Shown here: in pieces, positions 22,251 through 33,564 of the stretch | Position numbering within the stretch: the first letter of the stretch is position 1 | How the letters are laid out: every line of letters starts with the position of its first letter | Assembly: GCA_038373865.1 (NCBI GenBank) | Contig: JAXGGA010000467.1 | Coordinates: 62,001 to 126,000 of the forward strand | DNA from: Uloborus plumipes | Lineage: Eukaryota; Arthropoda; Arachnida; Araneae; Uloboridae | Length of the DNA stretch: 64,000 nucleotides | Reading direction: 5' to 3' | Translations under genes and position numbers: made by a program | The notes under the pieces: model-generated | The model's input: only the letters and a program-made list of their open reading frames with translations | Databases searched by the model: none | What the model was told of the DNA's origin: nothing

Positions 22251-22283
22251 GAAATTAAACAAGCTGGAGGCAAAAATCCTCTT

Positions 22284-23090
22284 ATAGAGGGGGTCAATCC
22301 ATTTCAAATCACCCAATATGAATAAAATTTGTTGCTCAACATTTTTAATTTTCCTGATTCTTGTATCATGGATTACCTATAGGTATACATTGACAAAACT
22401 GCAATTAAAAAAAAATTACATGCTATATTTTTTATTTGGCAGCCATTTCAAAGTGGCGATTTGGCAAATTTGATAGAAAAACAGGGTTTGCGAAAATTTT
22501 TACTCCCAAGTCATTTTTAAAGATATCAAAATAATTTAAAAACGAATGTGTTCAGCATAAAATGACCTATAAATATACCTTTTTTAAATTTCCCTATCAT
22601 GCAAAAAAGTCAGTTAAAATTTTGCTCCAAAAACTTGGAAAAAACATAAAAATTGGTAATTTTTAAGACCATAAATTTTTATGAAGGAAGAGAGACTCAG
22701 CGATATTATTTTATTTCTGTTTGAGTACTCATAATACTACCAGCAGCATAAGTTTTAGTCTTTAGAATGAACTTTTTTTTCTACGGGTTTTCAAAAGTGG
22801 CGGAAAACACATAAATGCCAATTTTCGTTGGTTAATATCTGAAAAGGGACTGAATGAAAAAAAAAACTTGTATAAAATGTTTTTCATACTAATAAGAATA
22901 TCTCGCAAAAATTACCTTTATAACATATATACCCTTTATATACCCTAATAACAAAAACGCTACCTTTTTAATACACTCGTGCAATGCTAAATTAGCAACT
23001 AAGGCTTAAAATTATCTTTAAAGACAAAGTTAAAAAATGCTGAAATCTATAAGTTAACAATACACTTTTGATTTCTTCTTTTCAAAAAAA
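22284..23090. repeat. GGGTCATTCC-family repeat and unexplained AT-rich sequence
   Basis: It starts GGGGTCAATCCATTTCAAATC, related to 9536, 48516 and 54852. Downstream there is no gene. Confidence 0.4.
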
Positions 23091-23220
23091 AAATAATGGT
23101 CAGTAGAAGTAGTAGTACCGGTAAAATTCTTGAACATACCGGTATGTTCTATGGACGACACAGGCCTAAGCTATTACACCCACTAATGTTTTTCTATATT
23201 TTTTTGTGTTCAACTTGTAA

Positions 23221-23508
23221 CTACTTGCCAGCTGTAATTTTGATTAAAGAGTTGAACAAACATATTTCATTCCACAGTTTATCAGTTATGTGGTGTCTTT
23301 TTCTAGACGTTGTTGTGATTTCCAATGAAGTCACTTTACACACTATTTTCTTTGCGGGTACCCAAGCAGTATCATTTTTTGAGAGTTGACAGGCAGTTTT
23401 TGGTATAGAAGGATGAAATAAATGCACCAAAACAGCATTGTTACCTTCACTTTTATCTTCAACTTTTCGAAGCCACCACTTCTCATTGTATATGCAGGCA
23501 ACAGTCAT
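23221..23508 (-). CDS. possible transposon-associated domain, fragment
   Basis: This open frame of 95 codons reads MTVACIYNEKWWLRKVEDKS, then VHLFHPSIPKTACQL and DTAWVPAKKIVCKV, ending KITAGK. The pattern (VACIY..WW.G.V....NNDV.V.F.HP.GP....W....D..WVP..NIL.K) is one I associate with widespread uncharacterised proteins linked to animal transposons, of Tudor-like length. No catalytic residues are assigned. There is no clear start context. The 79-codon frame just upstream (23483-23722) has no recognisable content. It could be a single exon of a decayed element. Confidence rests on motif recall only. Confidence 0.35.
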   Translation of the reverse strand: MTVACIYNEKWWLRKVEDKSEGNNAVLVHLFHPSIPKTACQLSKNDTAWVPAKKIVCKVTSLEITTTSRKRHHITDKLWNEICLFNSLIKITAGK

Positions 23509-23900
23509 TATTTGTGAAAGAGGACACAGTTGTAAATATTATTGAAGTGTGATGATCATCAAAGCTCAAGATTGTGGAAGTAACAAAGTACCTTATTTGA
23601 TTTCTGCTAGCAGACATTAACAAAATTTTTCTTATTTTTTGTATTGGCTGCTTGTTCCATCGCTGAAATACAAAAATTTTGTTAATGTCCCCTGGCAGCA
23701 CTGAAATGATTATGGTCTGCAAGCCGAGTCGAATATCTTTGCCTCATCGCATGGGAAAAATTCTTGTGATGAGATTGGCAGAAAGACTAAACCCGAAGTA
23801 ACACAGGCATCCCTCTAATGATCTTAACAGATTAAATTCTGACTTCACAAGACATAATTAAATACTGTCGGGATAACATCCCTGGAATCAAATGTATATA

Positions 23901-25320
23901 CACTGCTCGACATTGAAAATGCAACACCAAGAAGGAGTGGTCAGAAATTGATGAAATTTGGTAAGAAGACAGAGACAGCATGGAACAATAAGTGATATTT
24001 ATTTCAAAATAAATAAGCAAAATTTAGAGCGAGGACGGCGTCGGCTCAGTAAGAAGTAGGACCACCGCGGACAGCGATGCACGAAGAAACACGTCTAGGC
24101 ATGGAGTCAATAAGCCTGCGGATGGTGTCCTGAGGGATGGCACTCCATTCCCTTTCAACCATTTGCCACAGTTCGTCCTCTGAACGAGGCAGTGGCAGGT
24201 TCTGCAAACGGCGTCCAATCACGTCCCACACATGTTCGATTGGTGACAAGTCAGGAGAGTATGGGGGCCAGGAAAGCATCTGTACACCTCGTAGAGCATG
24301 TTGGCTGATTCGAGCACTGTGAGGCCGGGCGTTATCCTGTTGAAAAATTGCATTTGGCAGACCCTGAAGGTAGGGGATTGCCACCGGTCGCAGTACATTA
24401 ACTACATATCGTTGGGCCGTCATAGTGCCCCGAATACGAACTAGAGGTGATACAGAATTGTATGCAGTAGCGCCCCAAACCATTATGCCACATTGTCGCG
24501 CTGTGGGGCGTTCCACAGTTACTGCCGGATTCGATCTTTCTCCACGTCGACGCCACACACGTATGCGATGACTATCGCTGGACAAACAGAAGCGGGATTC
24601 ATCTGAGAACACTACGGTTTGCCATTCTGCCATCCACGTCGCTCTGGTCTGGTACCATTCCAAACGTTGGAGTCTGTGCTGTGAGGTCAATGGCAGTCTT
24701 CTTAGCGGGCGCCGTGATTGCAGGACACGTGCAACCAGTCGACGGGAAATGGTTCTGGTCGACACAGGAACATCCAGGGTACCTTGCACGTGCTGCAGAA
24801 TCGATGTACAAGTGACTTGCGGGTCCGCCACAGGTTGTGGGTGAATCCGTCGATCCAAGCGGTCTGACGTCACTCTGGCTGCACCTGCACCCTCAATGTG
24901 GCTACATTTCCTCTTTCCAACCATCTCCGACACAGCCGATGCACAGTGCTTGCATCCATGTGGGTATCAGCTGCAATTTGACGTATGGACCAACCTCCCC
25001 TTCTCAGTCCGATCATCATACCCCTTGTAAAGTCGTCTATATGCTGGAAGTGTCTTCTTTGAGGACGGCGTGGCATTTCCTCCTATCACACGTATCCTTC
25101 GAGAAAAAAAACCAAATTTCTCCGATAATTAGTATGGCAGAAAAACCAACATGAACATAGCCCACTTTTCAACTTCATTTTCTTATATCTTACTTCACGT
25201 GCGTCAGAGAGCTGCGCATTTCATATCATTTGCATAACTCAGTGACGTGCGTCTACGGTAAAATTTGCATGAATTTCTGACCACTCCTTCTTGGTGTTGC
25301 ATTTTCAATGTCGAGCAGTG
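23901..25320 (-). mobile_element. Tc1-like DNA transposon, 1420 bp
   Basis: Inverted repeats of about 49 bases start CACTGCTCGACATTGAAAAT (23901) and end with the complement (25320). They are flanked by TA at 23899-23900 and 25321-25322, the Tc1/mariner target. One transposase lies on the minus strand with a single frameshift. A second copy enters the window at 63564. The two left ends differ at only one of the first 49 bases (ATTGAAAA / ATTAAAAA), so the family was recently active. Confidence 0.92.
24046..25076 (-). pseudogene. Tc1-like transposase with one 1-base deletion
   Basis: It would cut and paste the element using a DDE catalytic triad. It starts at ATG 25076 (MPRRPQRRHFQHIDDFTRGM) with an N-terminal helix-turn-helix (GWSIRQIAADTHMDASTVHR). 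After a frame change near 24890-24892 it continues to the catalytic domain: VVFSDESRF, then FQQDNARPHSA, then YSPDLSPIEHVWD, ending GGPTSY before the stop at 24046. At 24890-24892 this copy has three G where the copy at 63564-64000 has four, and one base exactly explains the shift; total length is then about 343 residues, normal for Tc1. I count 32 residues between the second D and the E; classic Tc1 has 34. Confidence 0.88.
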
Positions 25321-25322
25321 TA

Positions 25323-25830
25323 TATAAATTTTGTTAAATCATAGTGTGTATTATCTGTTATTTTTTATATATATTTGATGCTATTTATTTCTTACAATCT
25401 CATTATTTAGTCATTTTTCTGCTACAATTGGTATGCATCAGTTTTATTTTAATTGCATCAGTTTTGATGTTTATATAATTTTAAATCAGTATGATTTTGT
25501 ATCATCATGTCAAGTGCCACATTTATTTTGTCATATTCAGCAAATAAAAGATTAAATCCACATGTTTTCATTGAATTCATTTAGTGGCCTATTCATTACC
25601 TTCGATGGCCCATTCAACCCCATAGGTGGGGTTGTATGGGCCAAATTTCAAAATTTTTATTTTCTATTATAATTCATTATAGACAGGTGCTAATCCAACT
25701 TTTATGACTTTTTTAGAAAGCCAGATAAGTAAAGTAACTAAAACACCCATTTAGAGTTAAAGCAAAGTGTTAGAAAAAATTACAAAAATTCAAAACCAAA
25801 AAGTGGCCCATTCATTACCACTCTCCCCTA
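25323..25830. other. AT-rich sequence, no gene seen
   Basis: It includes GTGGCCTATTCATTACC and GTGGCCCATTCATTACC at 25582 and 25803, a short direct repeat. Nothing else. Confidence 0.45.
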
Positions 25831-27239
25831 TCTTAATATATAAAAATTACGTGTCCCTGTGTTTGTGGCCAATGGACTCCTCAGGTACTGAACCGATTTT
25901 AACCAAATTTTACACGCAGTTTCAGTTTGGTCCAACTTAAATGATAGGATAGTTTTTATCTCAATTTAGGACCGCAATATAATTTTTATTGCAAATTATG
26001 TATTTAGCTACCAATTTTTCTGTGTTCTTGGCAAAGCCTTTTTACTAAGCCTTTTTTGACACCTCCATGGCTGAGCGACATAAAGCACACGTTCTGACAG
26101 TTTCTGGAGCACAGCAAACAGGTAATAATCTTTATCTTAATATATAAAAATTACGTGTCCCTGTGTTTGTGGCCAATGGACTCCTCAGCTACTGAACCGA
26201 TTTTAACCAAATTTTACACGCAGTTTCAGTTTGGTCCAACTTAAATGATAGGATAGTTTTTATCTCAATTTAGGACCGCAATATAATTTTTATTGCAAAT
26301 TATGTATTTAGCTACCAATTTTTCTGTGTTCTTGGCTAAGCCTTTTTACTAAGCCTTTTTTGACACCTCCATGGCTGAGCGACATAAAGCACACGTTCTG
26401 ACAGCTTCTGGAGCACAGCAAACAGGTAATAATCTTTATCTTAATATATAAAAATTACGTGTCCCTGTGTTTGTGGCCAATGGACTCCTCAGCTACTGAA
26501 CCGATTTTAACCAAATTTTGCACGCAGTTTCAGTTTGGTCCAACTTAAATGATAGGATAGTTTTTATCTCAATTTAGGACCGCAATATAATTTTTATTGC
26601 AAATTACGTATTTAGCTACCAGTTTTTCTGTGTTCTTGGCTAAGCCTTTTTTGACACCTCCATGGCTGAGCGACAAAGCACACGTTCTGGCAGCTTCTGG
26701 AGAGCAGTAAACAGGTAATAATCTTTCTTATCTTAATATATAAAAACTACGTGTCCCTGTGTTTGTGGCCAATGGACTCCTCAGCTACTGAACAGATTTT
26801 AACCAAATTTTACACGCAGTTTCAGTTTGGTCCAACTTAAATGATAGGATAACTTTTATCTCAATTTAGGACCGCAATATATTTTTTATTGCAAATTATG
26901 TATTTAGCTACCAGCTTTTCTGTGTTCTTGGCTAAGCCCTTTTACTAAGCCTTTTTTGACACTTCCATGGCTGAGCGACATAAAGCACACGTTCTGGCAG
27001 CTTCTGGAGCGCAGTAAACAGGTAATAATCTTTCTTATAATATATAAAAATTACGTGTCCCTGTGTTTGTGTCCAATGGACTCCTCAGCTACTGAACCGA
27101 TTTCAACCAAATTTTGCACGCAGTTTCAGTTTGGTCCAACTTAAATGATAGGATAGCTTTTATCTCAATTTAGGACCGCAATATATTTTTTATTGCAAAT
27201 TATCTATTTAGCTACCAGCTTTTCTGTATTCTTGGCTAA
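25831..27239 (+). repeat. Helitron 5'-end tandem array, five units of about 300 bp
   Basis: Units start at about 25831, 26135, 26439, 26731 and 27033; the last is cut after about 207 bases where helicase sequence begins. Units 1 and 2 are 304 bases, and unit 3 lacks about 12. Each begins with the Helitron 5' terminus and contains a short frame MAERHKAHVLTVSGAQQT followed by CAG|GTAATA, a possible first coding exon with splice donor. Unit-to-unit differences are few, so the array is recent. Confidence 0.85.
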
Positions 27240-27692
27240 AATTCTTTAAACATACCCGGAATCCCACCACGTAATCTGAGGGTAAAAATTGGTTCACCCA
27301 TTGTTCTTCTACGTAATTTAAATCCACGGAGATTATGCAATGGTACGCGTTTAGTTATCAAAAAAATCACCAGGAACATTATTGAGGCAATCATTTTGAC
27401 TGGCAAGTTTAAAGATGAAGTAGTTCTGTTGCCACCTATCCCAATGACACCGTCAGAATCTTCAATACCCTTCAAAAGGATACAGTTTCCCATTCGTTTA
27501 GCTTTCGCCATGTCCATTAATAAGTCCCAAGGACAAACAATGTCAATTTGCGGTTTAGAATTAGAAAATCCATGTTTTTCCCATGGGCAACTATAAGTCG
27601 CTTGCTCCCGTGTGGGAAAGCCGTCCAATCTATTTTTGTTTACAAAAGACAGATTAAAAAAGAATATTGTGCACCGATTAGTGTTGAGTTAA
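27240..27692 (+). pseudogene. Helitron Pif1-like helicase, C-terminal fragment
   Basis: In one frame it reads NSLNIPGIPPRNLRVKIGSP, IVLLRNLNPRRLCNGTRL, then TGKFKDEVVLLPPIPM, then FPIRLAFAMSINKSQGQTMS (helicase motif V region) and CFSHGQL-stop-VACSRVGKPSNL, ending at TAA 27690-27692. NGTRL, INKSQGQ and HGQLYVACSR are standard for the end of the RepHel helicase domain. A TAA at 27594-27596 replaces the Tyr codon of QLYVACSR, so the remnant is dead. Only about 150 of more than 1000 expected residues remain. It joins directly to the fifth 5'-end unit, so this Helitron lost its whole middle. Confidence 0.85.
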
Positions 27693-28043
27693 ACTGAAAT
27701 TAAAAATGCTTATCATTCAAAAAATAACAAATAATATTGGTTAATTATCTACCCTACCTACATTAATTAAAAAATAAAATGTTGCAATTAGCAAATTTTT
27801 AATTAACTCAATTGTTACAAGCTTGAATATAATATTTCTAAGTACTAAAATGCTACATTTTTTGTTGATTTTTTGTTTCTGGCAAACTTAGGAAATTTTT
27901 GTTCGATTGTTTTCATATTTTGACCTTAAATTCATATTTATATAAAGTTGATCTCTATAACGGTAATAAAGTTTTTCGTTTCTATTGAAACATTATAGTT
28001 TAACCCATACCTTAGCCACAGCAACGCGTGGCCGGGTCAGCTA

Positions 28044-28044
<1 letters not shown>

Positions 28045-28108
<64 letters not shown>

Positions 28109-28134
28109 TTGAGAGAGAGAGAGAGAGAGACTTT
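28045..28134. repeat. TA and GA microsatellites
   Basis: About 60 bases of alternating TA followed by poly-T and about 20 bases of GA, directly after the Helitron 3' end. Confidence 0.9.
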
Positions 28135-28523
28135 TAGTATTGAATATTTTATTGTCTGAGCAAGGATGAGTACTCCATTTTCTTCAACAGCAGGTAAAAG
28201 AAACTGCTTATTGTCCTCATTATTGGAAAAAATTCTGTTAAATTCTTGAATTATTTGAACATTTTCCTCGCAACGTTATTCACCATTATTTATTTATTTT
28301 AATTTTTTGCTTTTAATTCTGTGATTGATATTATATTTGCATTCGTTGGGGCGTAGGACAAAGAATGTTAGAAAATAATATCTAATATTCATGTTTGAAA
28401 AAAATCCAATTGTTCTGTAGTACACTTGTTATATTTCACATCTTTATTCTTGTAGTAACTACTTTTCTTTCAACTAGAATTTGATACAAAAAAACTAAGT
28501 CAAACTAATTAATTCACCAGAAA
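28135..28523. other. AT-rich sequence, no gene seen
   Basis: No open frame of note and no repeat ends. Confidence 0.4.
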
Positions 28524-28528
28524 AGTGT

Positions 28529-28763
28529 TGTCATATTATGTATCGAGACTCCGGATGAAGTATATAAATAATAACAGTAAAGTAAACTTTAAAACATATT
28601 CTGTAATTTATTAAAGTACATTGAATTCAGGAAAAAGCTTAACGCAACAACATTTCTCAAATCTCAAGTCGTTATATTAATTTTAAAATATGAAAGTCAC
28701 GTTCTTGTTTAAACATAAGTAAAACTAAATACAATTAAATATTCAAGGCTAAACTATATTACA
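28529..28763 (-). repeat. 3' LTR of the Gypsy-like element
   Basis: 235 bases; it pairs with 30324-30553. Shared words include AAAAAGCTTAACGCAACAAC and GAAAGTCACGTTCTTG. Confidence 0.85.
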
Positions 28764-28775
28764 AGCCCTTTCTTT

Positions 28776-30180
28776 TCAATGAAACAAAACAAAATATAAA
28801 ACGAAATAATAAAAACTAAATATTAAAATTTGGCGAAAAGTTCCAAAGCAAAAATTAAAAATCACGCCTACTTCTTCCCAAAGTAGCTTTGGAAGATCAT
28901 AACGCATTAATGGCTCTCTCGGATTTGCAGTTTGGCGCTCTTGGCGTCTTCCTATATAACCTTTAATATCTTCACTCATTTTAACCGCAGAGTTTCTATT
29001 TACAAATCCCAATTTTTCACAAGCTTCAATTCCTAATAACGGACTCACCTCTTGGTCAACAATAAAAAATTCTAGCAATTCTGATTTATCGTTAACTTTA
29101 CACAGCAGTTTAGAGGTTCCAATAACTTTCATTTTGTGTCCCGTGTATGATGTTAACTTCTTCTCAGTTTTTTCTAAATTTTCATTCTTCCTCACATTTT
29201 TAAAGATCTTGAAAGGCAACACATTTATCTCGGCTCCAGTATCAATTTTAAGAGACACTTCTGTGTTATTTAATAAAACGTTTTCTGCCCATTTTGACTT
29301 TAAAGTATTAATCTGACATTTTACTGAGTCTAGTTTAACTGAATCATCTTCATCTTCATTTGGCGTCGAAAACTGATCATTTTTGTGCATTTCATTTATT
29401 TTTTTAGAGTTATTTTTCTTCAGTTTGCACGCGACGGGAAAATGGTTCAAACGAGAACAATTATAACATTTCTTCCCAAATGCTGGACACTTTCCATAGT
29501 CGTGAACAGTACTGCCACTTGGAACAAGCTTTGTTTTTCCTGTGACGGTTGTCAAAATGTCTTGCTTTATACTTATTTCTTTCTTCCCTATGTTCAATTT
29601 TGCTATTAACGGCCTCTATGTCTACCGAATTATAATCCAAATGTCCATTCATAATCTGAATTTGTTTATTACTGGCTTATTTCGCCCTACAATATTCTAT
29701 AGCTTTTTCCAAAGTTAGCTCGGTTTCCATGAGAAATTTTTCTTTCATCGCAGAATCTCGAACACCTTTTACTAATAAATCACGAATTAAGCTGTGTTCT
29801 TGATTCTCAAAACAACAGTCTTTCGATACATTTTTTAGGTTTGTAACAAATGAGTCAACATATTCACTTTCCTTTTGCTTGGTATTGAAGAATTTATAAC
29901 GAGCAATCATAGTATTTGTCCTTGGCTGAAAATAATTGTCAAAAGCATTTATAACTTCTTTGAAACTATTTCCAATTGCTTCATTAAGTTTGAAGCTATT
30001 AAATATATCTATACATTCTTCGCCATTATTCCTAATTCAATAAAGCTACTTTCATTTTATCAGGCTTCCTCATTTTATCGGATGCCTCCAAATAAATCAT
30101 AAAACGTTGCTTAAATTTGTTCCAGTTTTCGGACAAATTACCGGATAATTTCATACTCGAAGGTGCTTTTAACTCCATTT
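28776..30180 (-). pseudogene. Gypsy-like gag-protease joined to an integrase fragment
   Basis: Gag starts near 30180 (MELKAPSSMKLSGNLSENWN) and includes the 29910-29677 piece with QKESEYVDSFVTNL and EKAIEYCRAK. It is broken by at least one shift and a stop after CRAK. The 29597-28776 frame carries a CCHC zinc knuckle (CYNCSRLNHFPVAC) and an aspartic protease with KIDTGAEINVLP and LLGIEACEKLGF. Soon after the protease the frame jumps to NPREPLMRYDLPKLLWEEVG, which in intact relatives is the start of the integrase core, then runs into non-coding sequence near the purine tract. Reverse transcriptase and RNase H are therefore deleted. This is an old, defective copy. Confidence 0.8.
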
Positions 30181-30323
30181 CAAGATATACTATTCTTTAA
30201 TCAAGTAGTAACACTCCAGTTTCACAATAGTCAGAATATATTTCTTAACTGACCTTTAATTATATTTCAAAATAACTGACTTTTATAATTTACTGGGTTT
30301 AGATTCGTTTCCAGCTGCCACCA

Positions 30324-30553
30324 TGTCATAGTATGTATCGAGACTCTGAATGAAGTATATAAATAATAATAGTAAACTTTAAAACATTATGTAATTTATT
30401 AAAGTACATTGAATTTAGGAAAAAGCTTAACGCAACAACATTTCTCAAATCTCAAGTCGTTCTATTAATTTTAAAATATGAAAGTCACGTTCTTGTTTAA
30501 ACATAAAAGTAAAACTTAATACAATTGAATATTCAAGGCTAAACTATATTACA
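30324..30553 (-). repeat. 5' LTR of the Gypsy-like element
   Basis: 230 bases. Primer-binding region lies just inside at about 30311-30323. Confidence 0.85.
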
Positions 30554-32592
30554 GGTGTCACAAGTACTTTAATAGAACTGTCCTAGTTGTTATTTCAATT
30601 TCCAGGTCGTTCATGAGCCAATATTTAGAAAAGTGCCAATTTGAAGTTGGAGTTTTCTGGAAAAAAAATTTTTTTGCAGAAAAAAACTAATATTGGATTT
30701 TAAGTCTAAATTGGGTCTAAATGCAAGAAAATAAAAGGGGGGAGGTCAAGGAAGTTATTTACCCCCTCCTTAGATTACTCACTTTTAAGCCGTTACAGAT
30801 CTGATGAATGTTACAGATCTGATGTTAATATGAGCTACATATTTGAGTTTATGCTCTCAGTCTTCGTTAACATCTCTAAATATGATATCATTTCCTTGCA
30901 TTTTTAACATAGAATTAAGATAATTATATTAAAATATACATATTAGGCTAAAAAATCAAATTTCATTATAAAGAAGCATTTCTTGGAAATGAAAATGAGC
31001 GATAAGGTTTTTAGATAAAAGAAATTATGAGATTACTAAATCCAAGCTAATAAAACATTTGTTTTGTTTTGAAACAACACACAACTTCAACTTTTTCAAC
31101 ACACAACTATGCTGCTTGCTTTTCTTTAATTAGTTGCAGGAAATTTAATTTCTTGATCAGAAATTGAAATTTAGCATGCTAGTTATTATCTAGTTATTTT
31201 GCAAAGTTATGAGAAATTGAAGCACCAAATAAATAAATAAATAAATAAAATAATAATAATTAATTAACCTAATTTATGCAGTGTCACTTTTTCTTATTTT
31301 ACTAACTTCTATTGTAAGGTCATATAAACCACAAATGAAGCAATTGTACTAAAAACTCATTGCTTTTCATTTTTTAAGAACAAAAATATTCAATATATGG
31401 CTAAAACCTATGATTTTTGCTTTTTATACTTCTGAAACGTGTGAGTTAGTTCTGTAACATATTCACTGTTTTTCAATGTTACCGCTCTGACTGTTACCGA
31501 TCTGACAAACTGACAAAGTTTTTTTTTTTATTTCCGAGTCGATCGCACTAAACCAAAATCAAACACGTGGTTTTTTCACTTGTAATAAAGGACTATACTT
31601 ATATATAAAATAATTTTTAAAATAATAAAAACTGCGCATTTTAGAGCGTGTTACCGATCTGATGACTCAAATGACACACATTTTATAAAATCACTTTAAA
31701 AAATCTTACATACAATTTTATGCCCGAATGCAAGTGTAACGCTCGCAGCTCACTCGCTCGTAACTGACGTCATCTGCGATTTGTTCAATGCAAGTGTAAC
31801 AAAATTCAGCATGCGGCGCAGCAAATTGCAACTCAACGTTGCGGCTTCTAAAATCTCCCCGTAGAACACTTTGCGAGTCAACAACAATGGCGGAAGTGTT
31901 GCTTGTTCGAAGCCGAAGGCGAATTGCTCGATTGCTAAGATATTGAAGTTTAAACTTCATGAGCAATCTGTTTCAAACGCGAAATGTTGATTGCATTGAA
32001 AAATTTCGTCTGTCAAAGGGCCACAACCCGAGCCCTGATCCGTAGAGTGAGATGTACTGTTTTGTTTTAAAAAGTCAAAATTCGTGTCTCCTCGCCGAAG
32101 CGGATGCTTTCTTGCTCGCTGTTGATTTCTTTCTCCTCAAATATCATGCCGAGAAATTCGTTGAAGGGTAGAAGGACGACTACAGATACTTTTATGCTTG
32201 TCATGCACAGATACAAGTTCGACTGTTCGGATGTGTTTAACCAAGGCTTCACTAGATAGCGTTTTGTACAGGCTGTATCATTACTCAAAACATCAATGAT
32301 AAAGATTTGCCCGCTAGAGAGAGCTGAACAAGAACCACCCAAATGTTTGTTTACATTTATTATCATGTTGTTGCTGCTGTAAAGAGTGATGTTTATCCTA
32401 TCTTTAAGAGTTAAAAAATATTGATATAGTTTACTGAAGTGGAGTACAGAGTAAATTGATGCTGAAGGCCTTATTAGTACTGCTTTTTAGAGGAAATAAA
32501 TTCCCTTTTCAGGTAAAGTTGGTCGCAACTCATGATTCAGTCATACGACATTCATTCATTGTTTACTTTCTTTGAATTAGCAACATATAGCA

Positions 32593-33564
32593 ATGGCGTT
32601 CAACGAATTCGACTTTGGTGACGATGACGATACCTCCGACAATGACTCTAGTAAAGACGATCCCCCCCAGCATCCAAAGCAAGGCGAGACGGTAAATAAT
32701 CTAAACGCTCCAGCCATGATAAATTCTTCCCCGCCAGATGAGATAGAAAATACTCCAAATGTTCCAGTCCAGAACAAATTTGCTGCACTTCAGGTCAAAA
32801 GTATTGAGATGACCGACAAATCCGCTGATGACTCAACCACCGTCCGGGAAAATGAAAAGCCAGCCGGCTTCGCAATGAAAAGACCTCCCCCCTCCTCTGA
32901 CGGTTGCCGACGTTCCTGACCCCCAACTACTGCTAAAGGAAGCCTCCAGCATTAGTGCAGGAAAAATAGAAGGAAAGATGTCAGGACAAGATTTGCTGAT
33001 CTTTTCCGAACTTGAAGAAGATGCAGAACAGCTCGAGAGACTCCTCAAGGACAAAGGCTTCGCAACATCCTCGCCAAGCAACATCCTCGTTTCAGGCCCC
33101 TCAAGGTGGTTCTTCGCGGCCTCCCCCTGAATGCAGAAGTCGACGAAATCAAAGAAGATCTGATGAGCAAAGGATTTCAACCCACGAAAGTTCTTCAGAT
33201 GCGGACTGGCCCCGAGAGGAAGCCCCTCCCCCTCTACATTGTCATCCTCCCTGAGAACGATGAAACAAAAACGATCTTCAACCTGGACAGGCTCCTGCAT
33301 CTCAGGATCACGGTCGAGACTCTCTTCCCCAAGAGGACGCCCCCACAGTGTTAAAACTGCGAGATGTATGGTCATGCCTCCATTAAGTGTTACCGAAAAC
33401 CCAGATGCCTGAAATGTGCTCAAGAACATCAATCCTATGAATGCCTCAAGACCATGGACTCACCAGCTTGCTGCGCCCTTTGTGGTGGCGACCACCCGGC
33501 AAACGCTCCTGTATGTCTCGAACGACCAAAACCCCGACCAGTGAAAGCTCCACGGACCTTCTAA
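32593..33564 (+). pseudogene. non-LTR retrotransposon ORF1 (Gag-like, zinc knuckles), broken
   Basis: It begins MAFNEFDFGDDDDTSDNDSS with an acidic, low-complexity N-terminus. After two frame changes (near 32885-32920 and 33060-33120) it continues with VVLRGLPLNAEVDEIKEDL and LPLYIVILPENDETKTIF, like the PRE_C2HC domain of Jockey/X-element ORF1 proteins. Then come CCHC knuckles: C-stop-NCEMYGHASIKC, CLKCAQEHQSYEC and CALCGGDHPANAPVC. A TAA at 33352-33354 replaces the Tyr of the first knuckle. Coding GC is well above the surroundings, a sign of foreign origin. The remnant ends near 33920 with a TTACTGTTACTG repeat, possibly the 3' end. No reverse transcriptase is present. It splits the inner region from the P-like coding sequence downstream. 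Confidence 0.7.

Larger units (their letters stand above)
25831..28044 (+). mobile_element. Helitron, rearranged, 2.2 kb
   Basis: The 5' end TCTTAATATATAAAAATTAC follows an A, and the 3' end is GTGGCCGGGTCAGCTAG followed by T. This is the A|TC...CTAG|T structure of a Helitron without target duplication. A hairpin GCCAC-AGCAACGC-GTGGC (28015-28032) lies 8 bases before the final CTAG (28041-28044). Inside, five tandem copies of the 5' region precede a Pif1-type helicase remnant. The Rep (rolling-circle) part is absent. Insertion was followed by growth of a TA microsatellite directly after the 3' end. Confidence 0.85.
28529..30553 (-). mobile_element. Ty3/Gypsy-like LTR retrotransposon, internally deleted
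   Basis: Direct terminal repeats at 28529-28763 and 30324-30553, over 90% alike by eye, enclose 1.56 kb. In element orientation (minus) the LTR begins TGTAATATAG and ends ATGACA. Duplications AGTGT (28524-28528) and GGTGT (30554-30558) flank it. A purine tract (GAAAAGAAAGGGCT) precedes the 3' LTR, and TGGTGGCAGCTGG follows the 5' LTR. Inside are gag and protease but no reverse transcriptase, RNase H or complete integrase. LTR divergence (several indels) shows moderate age. Confidence 0.85.

Noticed and set aside
24837..25154. Plus-strand frame across the Tc1-like element (and its mirror at 63756-63944)
   Set aside because: Antisense of the transposase N-terminus and terminal repeat.
25831..27239. 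Tandem array as a CRISPR or ordinary satellite
   Set aside because: Units are about 300 bp with a Helitron 5' end each and no spacers; the flanks fit one Helitron.
27236..27628. 130-codon minus-strand frame in the Helitron
   Set aside because: The plus strand carries the recognisable helicase motifs; this is its antisense.
32067..32366. 99-codon minus-strand frame with KRYLVKPWL, reminiscent of a Harbinger transposase N-terminus
   Set aside because: The similarity is one short stretch, and the rest has no match I can defend.
33155..33200. CTGATGA followed by GAAA, hammerhead-like
   Set aside because: It sits in ORF1 coding sequence, with no helix II pairing and no cleavage-site partner.
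32833..33432. 199-codon minus-strand frame opposite the retroelement ORF1
   Set aside because: It is the antisense shadow of a GC-rich coding stretch that has PRE_C2HC and CCHC motifs on the plus strand.
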